Below, piece after piece: positions 7,464 to 15,595 of a DNA stretch of 18,811 nucleotides. The stretch is taken from contig CAZANP010000034.1 of NCBI GenBank assembly GCA_964486555.1, positions 1 to 18,811 of the forward strand, given 5' to 3'. The position numbers and the translations under genes are program-made. Within the stretch, counting starts at the first letter, position 1, and the number at the start of each line of letters is the position of its first letter. A model generated the notes under the pieces. The model ran no database searches. It saw only the letters and a list, made by a program, of their open reading frames with translations, and had not been told where the DNA came from. This DNA is from 4484-232 sp964486555. Its GTDB lineage: Bacteria; Thermotogota; Thermotogae; Thermotogales; Thermotogaceae.

Positions 7464-8572
7464 TTTTCGAATATCTGTAATAGCTCTAAGGATATCTTTT
7501 CAGGATGATGACTCGACCAGAATTTTTCTTGCTTTTTGAGAACATCGCTTCTTTTGGCATCATCGTTGAGAAGTTTTTCGATTTTCGTGAACATCTCCTT
7601 TTCATCTTTGTACGTTTCTAAATTGCCATTGAAAATCCTGAAATATTCGTTGCTTCTGGCAAGTATCGGTGTTCCCCAACCGATTATCTGAAATGCTGTG
7701 GAAGAGAGGACCGCACCTTTTCCACTTTTTGCCTTTCCCTTATCCAATATGATCAGATCACTTGCCATTACGTACTCGGCTCTTTTCTTCCACGATGAGA
7801 TTTCCACTCTTATCTCATCGTACGATTCGTTGTATTTCATCTTCAAAATTCTATCGATTTCTTCCTTATCTTTCTCTGTATAAACCAAAGCAACGAGAAA
7901 AGTGTCCTTGTGCTTCTTCCTGTATTCTTTAAGTACATCAAAAGGATCGATGAAGTCGTATTCACCGAAAAGGATTATTATCTTTTTATCCCTTGGGAAT
8001 TTAAGTTTAATTCTAAGATCATCTTTACTCTCTTTTACAGCGATCTTTGGATAAACTGGAAATTCCACAAGATATATTTTCTCTTCTGGATAATAACTCT
8101 TCATGAATTCAACCTGTTCAGGTAAGAAATTCACGATGGCATCCCAATCAAATTTCCAAAATATACTGTTTTTTGGTTTTGGAATGTTATCATGGTTTAT
8201 CAGAACCGTTTTTGCTTTTTCCTTTATCTTCGGAAATATCTCGAGAAGTTGTTGCATCGACAGCATTCCCAAATCCTCGGCGACAAACACGTTGTATCCT
8301 TCCTCAAGAGCCAAAATTATGGGCTTTATATTCAGTGGGGGAAGATTTTTGAACTTTTTCCCTTGAAGCGTGTAGCATCTTTCAACGAATTCTTCATCTT
8401 CAACATTCAGATTGAAACCGTGTGGTGTTTCCCTGTAATGTGTTAGAACTTTTATCCTATAGCCATTCTCCACCAACCAGTTCACCACTGGAGTTGCATG
8501 CCTTGTTACCCCTCCGTCTGTATTCCATGAGCTCATGAAAATGATTCCTTTTATCTTATCCATCTTCCCCAT
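7464..8572 (-). CDS. GT-B-type glycosyltransferase, 3' end lost in assembly gap
   Basis: About 369 N-terminal residues of a cytoplasmic protein resembling GT4-type (GT-B fold) glycosyltransferases. The N-terminal Rossmann-like domain begins FMSSWNTDGGVTRHATPVVNW, like the GGV.RH loop of GT4 enzymes, followed by NGYRIKVLTHY. Further on are LINHDNIPKP and, in the C-terminal domain, KIIILFGEYDF, ASDLIILDKG and SSTAFQIIGWGTPILARS, which occupies the place of the E-x7-E donor-site motif but lacks its first Glu. Donor and acceptor are unknown. The ATG at 8572 follows GAGGAGGT by five bases, and a second ATG lies nine bases later. The start is 3 bp after the small membrane protein gene. The frame that runs through the N run to 7316 is spurious. 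Confidence 0.72.
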
Positions 8573-8575
8573 ACC

Positions 8576-8767
8576 TTACCTCCTCTTCCGGTGATGTCTT
8601 TTGAGTATCCTAAACAACGAGAATACTATTAAGAACGAAAGTATTGAAAGTGATATAAGGATTATCGGGGATTCAGGTGATTTTAACCCAAGGAAGATAA
8701 GAGAATATATTCCAAGAGCTACAAGGAATATCGATACAAAGAAAACGTAAAAATCTATGTACATCAT
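8576..8767 (-). CDS. small two-helix membrane protein of unknown function
   Basis: A 63-aa protein I do not recognise. It has two hydrophobic helices, about residues 6-28 (FYVFFVSIFLVALGIYSLIF) and 35-54 (IILISLSILSFLIVFSLFRI), and a strongly basic C-terminus KRHHRKRR, suggesting a hairpin in the cytoplasmic membrane with a cytoplasmic tail. Its ATG overlaps the TGA of the upstream ATPase gene (ATGA), with a GGAG about nine bases before, and its last codons hold the ribosome binding site of the glycosyltransferase gene. Translation-coupled placement between transporter and glycosyltransferase makes it a real gene; it may anchor or assist one of them. Confidence 0.75.
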   Translation of the reverse strand: MMYIDFYVFFVSIFLVALGIYSLIFLGLKSPESPIILISLSILSFLIVFSLFRILKRHHRKRR

Positions 8768-9801
8768 TCAACACTCTCCAGTTCCCAGGTTGGAAGTTTC
8801 CCTGCTTTATGACACGCAACCCTATGCTCGCTGTCCTCACCCACCTTCAGAAGTTTAGGTTTCTCGGTCCAGCATTTATCATCAACGAAAGGGCAAAAGA
8901 AAGCATATCTACATCCAGATATTCTCATGATTTCACTTTCCCAAACTTCTTTTTGTATGTTGTACTTCGGCAAAAGTTCTCTCTTCATAATAGCGAGCTT
9001 CTTGTCTGCAACAGGAGATGCTAGGATTAAAGAGCGAGTGTAAGGATGCATCGGATTTCCTATTACCGATTCCGGGGAACCGATTTCAACGATTCTACCT
9101 CTCAGCATGACTGCGATTCTTCCGCCATTGTGGGAAAAGTACCGCGCAACTCCTATATCATGCGATATCATTACTATCGTAATTCCTGTTCTTTCATTCA
9201 ATTCTATGAGGAGTTTCACAATCGCAGCTCTGAAGGACATATCTATCATACTGACTATTTCATCAGCCAGTATTATTTCAGGTTTTGGGATCAACGCACG
9301 TGCGATCGCAAGTCGTTGAAGTCCCCCTCCTGAAAGATGGCGGGGGTATTTGTTGAAAAAAAACTCCGGTGGAACTATGCCAACAGATTTTAAAAGTTCT
9401 GCCACCCTCTCTTCAAGTGATTCGATGTTATCTTCATGCCTTTTCAGAGGATCTGCAAGGACATCAAAAATTGTCCGAGATGGATTTATCGAAGCGTAAG
9501 GATTTTGATGAATGTATTGAACTTTCGGTCTTAATTTTCTGAATTCACGTGATTTCAACTTCGTTATATCTTCTCCGAACCAGATCACGGCCCCTTCGGT
9601 TGGTACATCAAGACCGGCGGCTATCCTAGCGAGTGTCGTCTTTCCCGATCCACTCTCCCCTATTATAGACAATCTCTCACCTTTTAATACGTTCAGATCT
9701 ATATTTTCGAGAGCGTAGAAAGGGAATGACTTTTTGAAAAATCTTCTCTTCACAAAAACTTTGCTGACATTCTTAAGGGACATGACGATCTCATTCTTCA
9801 T
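8764..9801 (-). CDS. oligopeptide/oligosaccharide ABC transporter ATPase (OppF/DppF type)
   Basis: Second nucleotide-binding subunit of the importer, 345 aa. Walker A is GESGSGKTT (48-56), the Q-loop region is IHQNPYASINP, the signature is LSGGGLQR, Walker B is IILADE, and the switch His is in ISHD. The signature and D-loop differ from the usual LSGGQ and SALD (here LSGGG and SMID). The C-terminal oligopeptide-type extension contains HPYTRSLI and four Cys in a C-x5-C-x6-C-x19-C pattern, like the [4Fe-4S]-binding tail described for a DppD ATPase. ATG at 9801 is preceded by GAGGTG; it overlaps the upstream ATPase gene by 11 bp. By context it energises uptake of sugars rather than peptides. Confidence 0.88.
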   Translation of the reverse strand: MKNEIVMSLKNVSKVFVKRRFFKKSFPFYALENIDLNVLKGERLSIIGESGSGKTTLARIAAGLDVPTEGAVIWFGEDITKLKSREFRKLRPKVQYIHQNPYASINPSRTIFDVLADPLKRHEDNIESLEERVAELLKSVGIVPPEFFFNKYPRHLSGGGLQRLAIARALIPKPEIILADEIVSMIDMSFRAAIVKLLIELNERTGITIVMISHDIGVARYFSHNGGRIAVMLRGRIVEIGSPESVIGNPMHPYTRSLILASPVADKKLAIMKRELLPKYNIQKEVWESEIMRISGCRYAFFCPFVDDKCWTEKPKLLKVGEDSEHRVACHKAGKLPTWELESVE

Positions 9802-10777
9802 ACAGCCAGCACCTCACATAGTGATCTTCATCTACTTTGAAAAGAGGAGGAGATTCTTTGGAACATCTATCCATCTTGAAAGGACACCTTGGATGAAAAA
9901 CGCACCCTTTTGGAGGATTCAAAAGACTTGGCGGTTCTCCAGGAATCGGCTTTATCTTTTCAACGCTTCCAACAACTAACATCAGAGACGAAACCAGCGC
10001 TTTGGTATATGGATGTTTTGGATCACCTATCACATCCTCTGTTCTTCCTCTCTCCATGAGATTTCCTCCGTATATGACACCCATGTAATCTGCCAATTCG
10101 GCTGCAACTGGAAGATCGTGTGTGACGAATATCATGGTTATTTTCAATTTGCTGTGAATTTCATCTAGGACTCTTATCAACCTCGCCTGAGTTAAAACGT
10201 CCAAAGCGGAAGTTGGTTCATCGAGTATCAAAATTCTTGGATCGAACAACAAAGATAGCGCAATCAACGTTCTCTGTCTCATTCCACCCGATAACTCGTG
10301 TGGAAAGGATCTCAGGACTCTGTCTCCATCTAACCCCATCATATCCAAAAGGTTCGATGCTTTATCCCAGATCTCCTTGATTTTCCAGTTGTATCCATGG
10401 TCTTCAACCGTATCCACGAAGTGATCAAAGACCCTTATCGTCGGATTGAGTGCGTTTTGAACCGCTTGAGGCACAAGTGCGATTTCACTCCACCTCAGTT
10501 TTCTCAACTCTTCTTCTTTTATCTCCATCAAGTTTACGTAATCTCCATTATTTCTTCTGTAATAAACGTTGCCACCGATTATCCTTCCATTTGGAGGCAG
10601 GGATCTTGTCATCGCTTCGAGTATCGTGGATTTCCCAGATGCACTCTCACCCACTATGGCGGTTATGCTTCCTTCTTCCATATCCAGATTGATGTCCACA
10701 GCCGCTTTTATACTACCTTCTCTGACCAGATAAATTGCACTTAAATTCTCTATTCTTAGGATCTTGGAGTCATTCAA
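9791..10777 (-). CDS. oligopeptide/oligosaccharide ABC transporter ATPase (OppD/DppD type)
   Basis: First nucleotide-binding subunit, 328 aa. Walker A GESASGKST (43-51), Q-loop LVPQAVQNALNP, canonical signature LSGGMRQR, Walker B ILILDEPTSALD and switch His in VTHD are all intact. The C-terminal tail has HPYTKALV and a Cys set (CVFHPRC, then C-x6-C, then a fourth Cys near the end) matching the partner ATPase and suggesting an Fe-S site. The TTG start at 10777 follows GGAGGGG by six bases; a nearby ATG is out of frame. It starts 16 bp after the permease stop. It forms a heterodimer with the downstream ATPase by family precedent. Confidence 0.9.
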   Translation of the reverse strand: MNDSKILRIENLSAIYLVREGSIKAAVDINLDMEEGSITAIVGESASGKSTILEAMTRSLPPNGRIIGGNVYYRRNNGDYVNLMEIKEEELRKLRWSEIALVPQAVQNALNPTIRVFDHFVDTVEDHGYNWKIKEIWDKASNLLDMMGLDGDRVLRSFPHELSGGMRQRTLIALSLLFDPRILILDEPTSALDVLTQARLIRVLDEIHSKLKITMIFVTHDLPVAAELADYMGVIYGGNLMERGRTEDVIGDPKHPYTKALVSSLMLVVGSVEKIKPIPGEPPSLLNPPKGCVFHPRCPFKMDRCSKESPPLFKVDEDHYVRCWLYEE

Positions 10778-10793
10778 ACTTTTCCCCTCCGTG

Positions 10794-11711
10794 TTATTCG
10801 TAAGTTCTCAATTTTGGATTGAATATTTCTTCGACGCCATAGGATAGTAGAGTACATCCTATGAGCATTAAAACTATAAAGAATATTATTGACAGTGGGT
10901 AATGTATAGCAAAAGGAAGATATATGGAACCAGTTTGTGTGACGGCTATGTTCAGCATGGCTCCCCAATGGCATGGGTTGAACTTCAAAAGGCCTAAAAA
11001 CATCAAACCCTGACTGGCTCCTACAGAGTATTTGATCATGTTCACAAATTGCATGAATATATAGGGCATGAGGTGAGGTGTTATCTCCTTGAAGATTATG
11101 TGCGGTTTTGGCATCTCCAAAAGCTCGGCAGCTTCGACGAATTCCATGGACCTTATCGAATAAACTCTTGCTCTTATCATCTTCGCAGGACCTGCCCACA
11201 TCCATATGGACATGAGAAAGGCTGCGAAAACTATACTGACGTTTTTGAATATAGCTGCCATCAACAACATTGCTGGAAACGATGGGACAGTCATGAAAAC
11301 ATCTATTATACCGTTTACCACCCTTCCAAAGATTCCTTTGAGATACCCGGCTGTTATTCCTATCGATACTGCCATCAGAATAGCAAAGATACTTGGAAGA
11401 AACGCTAGAACCAAAACACTCCAAGTTCCATGCACTATCTGAGCGAATATGTCTATGCCGAAATAGTCGGTTCCAAGTATGTGTTCTTTCGATGGGGGGA
11501 GAAATCTTTTACTGATATCACTTTCCATGTTCAATGGAACGATCAGTGGTCCAAATATACCCATGATGAAAAATCCAGTTAGTATTATTAAACCCAGTAA
11601 CGATTTTCTGTTCATGAGCACAGGACGTACGTACGTTGTATAAACTTTTTTAAGTTTTTTCCTGCCATCACCTTTGTTTCTACCTTTTTCCATACTCACT
11701 TCCATGCTCAT
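10794..11711 (-). CDS. ABC transporter permease (OppC/DppC type)
   Basis: Inner-membrane permease of the binding-protein-dependent family, 305 aa. A Lys/Arg-rich N-terminus leads into the first helix (SLLGLIILTGFFIMGIFGPL), followed by a periplasmic segment with HILGTDYFGIDIFAQ, typical of OppC proteins, and five more helices. The cytoplasmic EAA loop is EAAELLEMPKPHIIFKEITP. ATG at 11711 overlaps the stop of the other permease (ATGA), but the AGGGAG before it is only about two bases away; the second Met, at 11705, has better spacing and may be the actual start. Works with the adjacent permease as the translocation pore. Confidence 0.9.
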   Translation of the reverse strand: MSMEVSMEKGRNKGDGRKKLKKVYTTYVRPVLMNRKSLLGLIILTGFFIMGIFGPLIVPLNMESDISKRFLPPSKEHILGTDYFGIDIFAQIVHGTWSVLVLAFLPSIFAILMAVSIGITAGYLKGIFGRVVNGIIDVFMTVPSFPAMLLMAAIFKNVSIVFAAFLMSIWMWAGPAKMIRARVYSIRSMEFVEAAELLEMPKPHIIFKEITPHLMPYIFMQFVNMIKYSVGASQGLMFLGLLKFNPCHWGAMLNIAVTQTGSIYLPFAIHYPLSIIFFIVLMLIGCTLLSYGVEEIFNPKLRTYE

Positions 11712-12700
11712 CTCTCCCTAGCTCTTGGATCCACAAGAGGATATATGAGTTCTATGAAGAACATGGCGATCAAAACCGCAAGAATTTGAACAGTGAAAAG
11801 GCCTACAATCAATGGATAATCCCTCATTCCAAGAGCTGTTCCAAATTGATAACCTATCCCTGGATATCTAAAGATAGTTTCGGCAAGAGTAGCTCCTCCG
11901 AATAGAAAACCAACGGATGCCGCTAGATTGGTTATTAAGGGTAGTATAGCAGGCTTTCTCACGTATTTTCTGGATATTGTCTTGTTTTTCAGGCCTCTCA
12001 TAACTGCGAAGTTGACGAAATCTTCCTGTATCACCGAAACAGCAGAATTTCTCATCCCCAGAATGTATATAGCTATATTTTCAGCAGATAAAGCTATCAC
12101 TGGTCCTATGGCGTGATACAGAACACTTCCTATGAATTCAGGTGTGAAACCAGGATCTATCCACTCGGAATAGGCTCCTCCAAGTGGTATCAATTTGAAC
12201 TTGACTCCCAAAAAGATCAATATGAATACCGCCATGACGAAACTTGGAAAGGAGCTAAGCACTATTCCGAGTGAAAAGATCGAGGTGTCGGACGCCTTTC
12301 CTCTTTTCCAAGCGGCATGAGATCCAAGATATATACCTATCATGTATGCCAGGAAAAGAGAAATTGAGCCTATGAATATAGTCCAAGGGATGGACTTTGC
12401 AACGATTTTATTTATGCTTTCCCTGTAAACTATGGATTCACCCAGGTTTCCTTTCAAAAGATTGGCGAAGTATTCAACATATCTTATCCAAATAGGCTTG
12501 GTTGGATCCCATGCTAAACTTTCCTGGGCCATCTTGTATGCTTCCTCAAACTTTATGTTCCACTGTTGCATGTACATCGTGGCGAGGACATAAGCTGGAT
12601 CACCTGGCATGAGGTGGACCAAAATGAATGTCAAAGATAAAGCGGCCCAGACGAACAAAATAAAAATTCCGAATTTTTTCAGGACGTGTTTTAAACTCAT
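11708..12700 (-). CDS. ABC transporter permease (OppB/DppB type)
   Basis: Inner-membrane permease, 330 aa. The N-terminal helix and VHLMPGDPAYVLA motif are typical of OppB/DppB, with a long periplasmic insert (about 40-95), then five helices. A TLAETIFRYPGIGYQFG segment near residue 280 is the characteristic OppB C-terminal motif, and the protein ends DPRARER. The EAA-like loop lies around FVNFAVMRGLKNKTISRKYV. ATG at 12700 follows GGTGGTGA. It is 74 bp downstream of the binding-protein gene, a spacer that contains a strong hairpin. Confidence 0.9.
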   Translation of the reverse strand: MSLKHVLKKFGIFILFVWAALSLTFILVHLMPGDPAYVLATMYMQQWNIKFEEAYKMAQESLAWDPTKPIWIRYVEYFANLLKGNLGESIVYRESINKIVAKSIPWTIFIGSISLFLAYMIGIYLGSHAAWKRGKASDTSIFSLGIVLSSFPSFVMAVFILIFLGVKFKLIPLGGAYSEWIDPGFTPEFIGSVLYHAIGPVIALSAENIAIYILGMRNSAVSVIQEDFVNFAVMRGLKNKTISRKYVRKPAILPLITNLAASVGFLFGGATLAETIFRYPGIGYQFGTALGMRDYPLIVGLFTVQILAVLIAMFFIELIYPLVDPRARER

Positions 12701-12736
12701 TCTTCACCACCCAGTTCCAATTCATTTTGAGGAAAC

Positions 12737-12766
12737 AATGGGAGGTAGCGCGAGCTACCTCCCATT
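12737..12766 (-). terminator. strong hairpin between binding-protein and permease genes (attenuator or mRNA-stabilising)
   Basis: Perfect 13-bp inverted repeat: AATGGGAGGTAGC at 12737-12749 and GCTACCTCCCATT at 12754-12766, with a 4-nt loop. In the minus-strand transcript it lies 8 nt after the binding-protein stop codon. It is followed by GTTTCCTC, only a weak T tract, so partial termination or 3'-end protection of the binding-protein mRNA is more likely than full termination. Confidence 0.7.
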
Positions 12767-12774
12767 CAGAGTGG

Positions 12775-14553
12775 TTATTTAACAGGTTTCAATTGACCGG
12801 TGCTGAGCATGTAAACGTAGAATCTTTCGATTCCTCCAGGACAGAGCGTCCAAAGTGGGCTCTTGGGATCAGGCCATCCAGTTACTCTTGTGCCGTCGTT
12901 GTAGTAAATCATGATTCTCTTTTCAAGGAACGGTATGAAGACGAGGTTTTCGTTGGTTATGTACGCAAGTTTTTCAACTATTTCTTTGGCTTTTTCTTTA
13001 CTCGTTTGATAGATCAATTCCCTTGCAAGTTTTCTAGGATTCAGTGGTCCCCATGGTGTATCGTAGTTTTTATCTGCTGGGAACTCCGTTACATTCGCTA
13101 TATATCCGTTTTCTCCATAAATTCTGTCATATCCTGCCCAAGGTTCACCAGCACCCCACCAAGCCGCTCCAAATTCTATTGCCACATCGAATTCTCCTCC
13201 TCTGAGCCTCGTTCCGTATATCTCGTTTGGTATCAATTCAGCTTCTGCTTTGAAACCGAACTTCTTGTACTGCTCAGCTATTTCTTTTGCCGCCATGACC
13301 CAATCGCTTGAACCTGCAGGCGCTGCGATCTTGAATTCTACCAGTTCACCGTCTGGTGTTCTCCAGAAACCATCTGCTCCTTTGGTGTAACCAGCTGATT
13401 TCAGGATTTCTTCAGCTTTCTCTGGGTCGTATGGATATTTTGTCAGTTTGGAAAGAAGTTCATCTGAAAGCCAAGTTTTTTCGAATGTTTTGAGAATTCC
13501 GTGAGCGTAGACGTCTTCATCTGCTCCGTAAGGATAGCATATCTCTCTCACCTTTTTCCTGTTGAGAGCGTATACCATCGCTTTTCTGAGATTTATATCC
13601 TGGAACAGCTTTTTCCTGAAATTGAATGCTACAACGAATTCTCCAAGATCGGATGGAAGTGCGAGTTTTATATTCGGGTTGGTCTTCATGATCTGTTCTG
13701 CCATTTCCTTGGTAGATGCAGCATGGTTTCCATCCAGTTTACCTTGCATGAGCATGGCCCAGCACGCTTCGTTGGAAGACCATCTGTAAACTACCACTTT
13801 GGGAACAAGAGTCGTCTTAGCGAGGAAATGATACGGATTCTTCTCGAATATCATGACATCTTGTCTGATCCTAGTTGGAACGTACGCGCCATCGCAAACG
13901 AGTTTTCCAAGTTCTTCCCAAGGTTTGAACTTCTGAAGTTCATCTCCCAGAACGTCTAACTTTTCAGATAGCTTCTCATTCAGTTCATCTGGTACGCTCT
14001 TTCCTTCCGATGTGTACGAGTATATCTCGTCTCTAATCTTTGCTACTTCTTTAGCTTTGTCGAGGAACTTTCCATACAAGCTCTTGGGAGCAAGGCTCAG
14101 TGCGACATCTGTCAGTATCCGCAATTTTTGAGGTGGTGTCATTTCTCTCTTCGTCACGAACAAAACTGTTTTGTCATCGACTTTACCAACTGTATGGATG
14201 AAATCCCAACTGCCCCACATAGCTTTTGTCAGGTAATAACCTGTTATTATGTCATCTGCAGTTACATCTTCACCGTTACTCCACTTCGCATCGTCTCTTA
14301 TTTTGACTTTCATAACGTTTCCAAAAGCTTCCCATTCCTCAGCCAACCTTGGTAACCATTCACCACTTCCGGGAACGTAATAAGCGAATGGTTCATTGGA
14401 GAGCCACCAAGCTACACCCACGCCTCCTGGTAGGAAAGGATTTCCATGGTAGGGATAAGGCCATCCCGCTGCGATGTTGAATGTTACTTCACCAGCGTAG
14501 GCCACACCAGCCATTACCAAAACAGCTAGTAAAACTACCACCAATCGACGCAT
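12775..14553 (-). CDS. family-5 solute-binding protein, probably oligosaccharide-binding
   Basis: Extracytoplasmic binding protein of the SBP_bac_5 (oligopeptide-type) family, 592 aa. The signal peptide MRRLVVVLLAVLVMAGVAYA has a likely cleavage after AYA and no lipobox Cys. The mature start, FNIAAGWPYPYHGNPFLPGG, is aromatic-rich, as I recall for Thermotoga family-5 proteins that bind cello- or manno-oligosaccharides. Family landmarks are WLPRLAEEWE, AKWSNGEDVTADDI and FNFRKKLFQDINLRKAMVYA. With GH130 enzymes in the same operon, a mannoside ligand is inferred, but peptide binding is not excluded. ATG at 14553 follows GGGGGTG by five bases. It starts 44 bp after the lacI stop; the best candidate promoter is inside lacI. 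Confidence 0.88.
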   Translation of the reverse strand: MRRLVVVLLAVLVMAGVAYAGEVTFNIAAGWPYPYHGNPFLPGGVGVAWWLSNEPFAYYVPGSGEWLPRLAEEWEAFGNVMKVKIRDDAKWSNGEDVTADDIITGYYLTKAMWGSWDFIHTVGKVDDKTVLFVTKREMTPPQKLRILTDVALSLAPKSLYGKFLDKAKEVAKIRDEIYSYTSEGKSVPDELNEKLSEKLDVLGDELQKFKPWEELGKLVCDGAYVPTRIRQDVMIFEKNPYHFLAKTTLVPKVVVYRWSSNEACWAMLMQGKLDGNHAASTKEMAEQIMKTNPNIKLALPSDLGEFVVAFNFRKKLFQDINLRKAMVYALNRKKVREICYPYGADEDVYAHGILKTFEKTWLSDELLSKLTKYPYDPEKAEEILKSAGYTKGADGFWRTPDGELVEFKIAAPAGSSDWVMAAKEIAEQYKKFGFKAEAELIPNEIYGTRLRGGEFDVAIEFGAAWWGAGEPWAGYDRIYGENGYIANVTEFPADKNYDTPWGPLNPRKLARELIYQTSKEKAKEIVEKLAYITNENLVFIPFLEKRIMIYYNDGTRVTGWPDPKSPLWTLCPGGIERFYVYMLSTGQLKPVK

Positions 14554-14597
14554 TTTAACACCCCCTGTTTATGAAAGTAACCCCTTGGTTGCAGAAT

Positions 14598-15578
14598 TCA
14601 TTTCGTACTCTTTCTTTTTATAAATTGAGTGAAAACGAGCGTTCGAACGGGATGAATGATTGTCTTTGTTAAAAGTTCATGTAAACGCTTACATGCCAAC
14701 GCTCCCATTTCATATTTGAAAACTCTCAATGTCGTAAGAGGTGGATCAAAGCTTGCGGCGTCTACTATATCATCGAATCCTATGACCGATACATCCTCAG
14801 GTATCCTCAATCCCAATTCTTTCAACCTTTTCATAACCCATAAAGCAATGGTATCGTTTGAAGTGAATATAGCTTCAGGCTTTCCATAAGATTTCAACAT
14901 TATGTCCACTATTCTTCTTGTACCCTCTTCAGTATCATCACATTCATAAAATCTCGGCATCAGGCCAGCTTTTTCCATGGCATCTTTGTAACCTTCGTAT
15001 CTACTTTTAAATCCATATGGCTTAAGAGGTCCATGAATATGAACGATCCTTTTGAATCCTTTTTTGATAAGGTAATTAACAGCATAAAGTGCTCCATCGT
15101 AGCCATCACTTATCACGCAATCCACTCTTTCTCCAGGTATGTAATGATCAACAAGAACAAAAGGTTTCTTCAACGCTTTAACCTCTTTAACAATATCCTT
15201 TGTTATATCACCACCTACGAAGATAAAACCATCGGATGAATCATATTCAAAATCTTCTAATTTTTTTAAAGTAATTTTCATTCCGAGTTTTTCGCAATTT
15301 TCCTCTATAGACTTGAAAATCACACTATAAAACTCACCAACAATTCTTTTCTGAAGAGGTTTAAGGATTCTTTCACTAGCATAAACAGTGATTTGATAGG
15401 TTTTCTTTTTTGAAGCAAGAATTTTCGCTGAAATCTCTGGTTTGTATCTCAGCTCTTCTATAGCTCTCCAAACCTTGTATCTCGTTTGTTCTGAAACATA
15501 TCCGGAGCCGTTTATGACCCTTGATACAGTTGCTATAGAAACCCCTGCAAGCTTTGCGACGTCTTTCACAGTAGGCAT
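14598..15578 (-). CDS. LacI-family transcriptional regulator
   Basis: 326-aa repressor-type protein. The N-terminal helix-turn-helix is MPTVKDVAKLAGVSIATVSR, followed by VINGSGYVSEQTRYKVWRAI and the hinge region (PEISAKILASKK). The C-terminal domain is the periplasmic-binding-protein fold with SDGFIFVGGD, PFVLVDHYI, SDGYDGALYAVNYL, RYEGYKDAMEKAG, PEAIFTSNDTIALWVM and VSVIGFDDI, a standard LacI sugar-sensing domain. A longer frame to 15617 exists, but ATG at 15578 follows GAGGTGGAG and gives the canonical start; the longer version would run through the operator. It is the first gene of the minus operon and probably represses itself, the operon, and perhaps the divergent sugar operon. The effector is unknown; a mannoside is a guess. 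Confidence 0.92.
   Translation of the reverse strand: MPTVKDVAKLAGVSIATVSRVINGSGYVSEQTRYKVWRAIEELRYKPEISAKILASKKKTYQITVYASERILKPLQKRIVGEFYSVIFKSIEENCEKLGMKITLKKLEDFEYDSSDGFIFVGGDITKDIVKEVKALKKPFVLVDHYIPGERVDCVISDGYDGALYAVNYLIKKGFKRIVHIHGPLKPYGFKSRYEGYKDAMEKAGLMPRFYECDDTEEGTRRIVDIMLKSYGKPEAIFTSNDTIALWVMKRLKELGLRIPEDVSVIGFDDIVDAASFDPPLTTLRVFKYEMGALACKRLHELLTKTIIHPVRTLVFTQFIKRKSTK
14616..14700. other. 3' end of lacI with two palindromes
   Basis: Besides the operator-like site at 14678-14695, this stretch of lacI contains a perfect 10-bp palindrome CGTTCGAACG (14640-14649). Together they lie upstream of the binding-protein gene, where an internal promoter is expected. The shorter palindrome may be chance. 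Confidence 0.3.
14678..14695 (-). promoter_or_regulatory. internal LacI/cre-like operator within lacI
   Basis: CATGTAAGCGTTTACATG on the minus strand: 7-bp perfect arms around a four-base centre. The core TGTAAGCGTTTACA fits the general LacI/CcpA-type operator shape and shares the GTTTAC half with the palindrome before lacI. A possible minus-strand promoter overlaps it: TTTACA (14685-14680), 18-bp spacer, AATCAT (14661-14656). It lies 125 bp before the binding-protein start, so it could give that gene its own regulated transcript. Confidence 0.5.
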
Positions 15579-15595
15579 TGACTCCACCTCTATGT

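Noticed and set aside
7316..8572. Glycosyltransferase frame continuing through gap 2 to 7316.
   Set aside because: The residues after the gap overlap the GH130 start in another frame and look non-coding; the true 3' end is in or near the gap.
10774..11424. 216-codon minus-strand frame within the OppC-type permease.
   Set aside because: Same strand but different frame from a well-supported permease; Cys/His/Arg-rich composition indicates a shadow.
12727..13311. 194-codon plus-strand frame opposite the family-5 binding protein.
   Set aside because: Antisense shadow of a strong gene, rich in Ser/Phe/Cys/Arg without domains.
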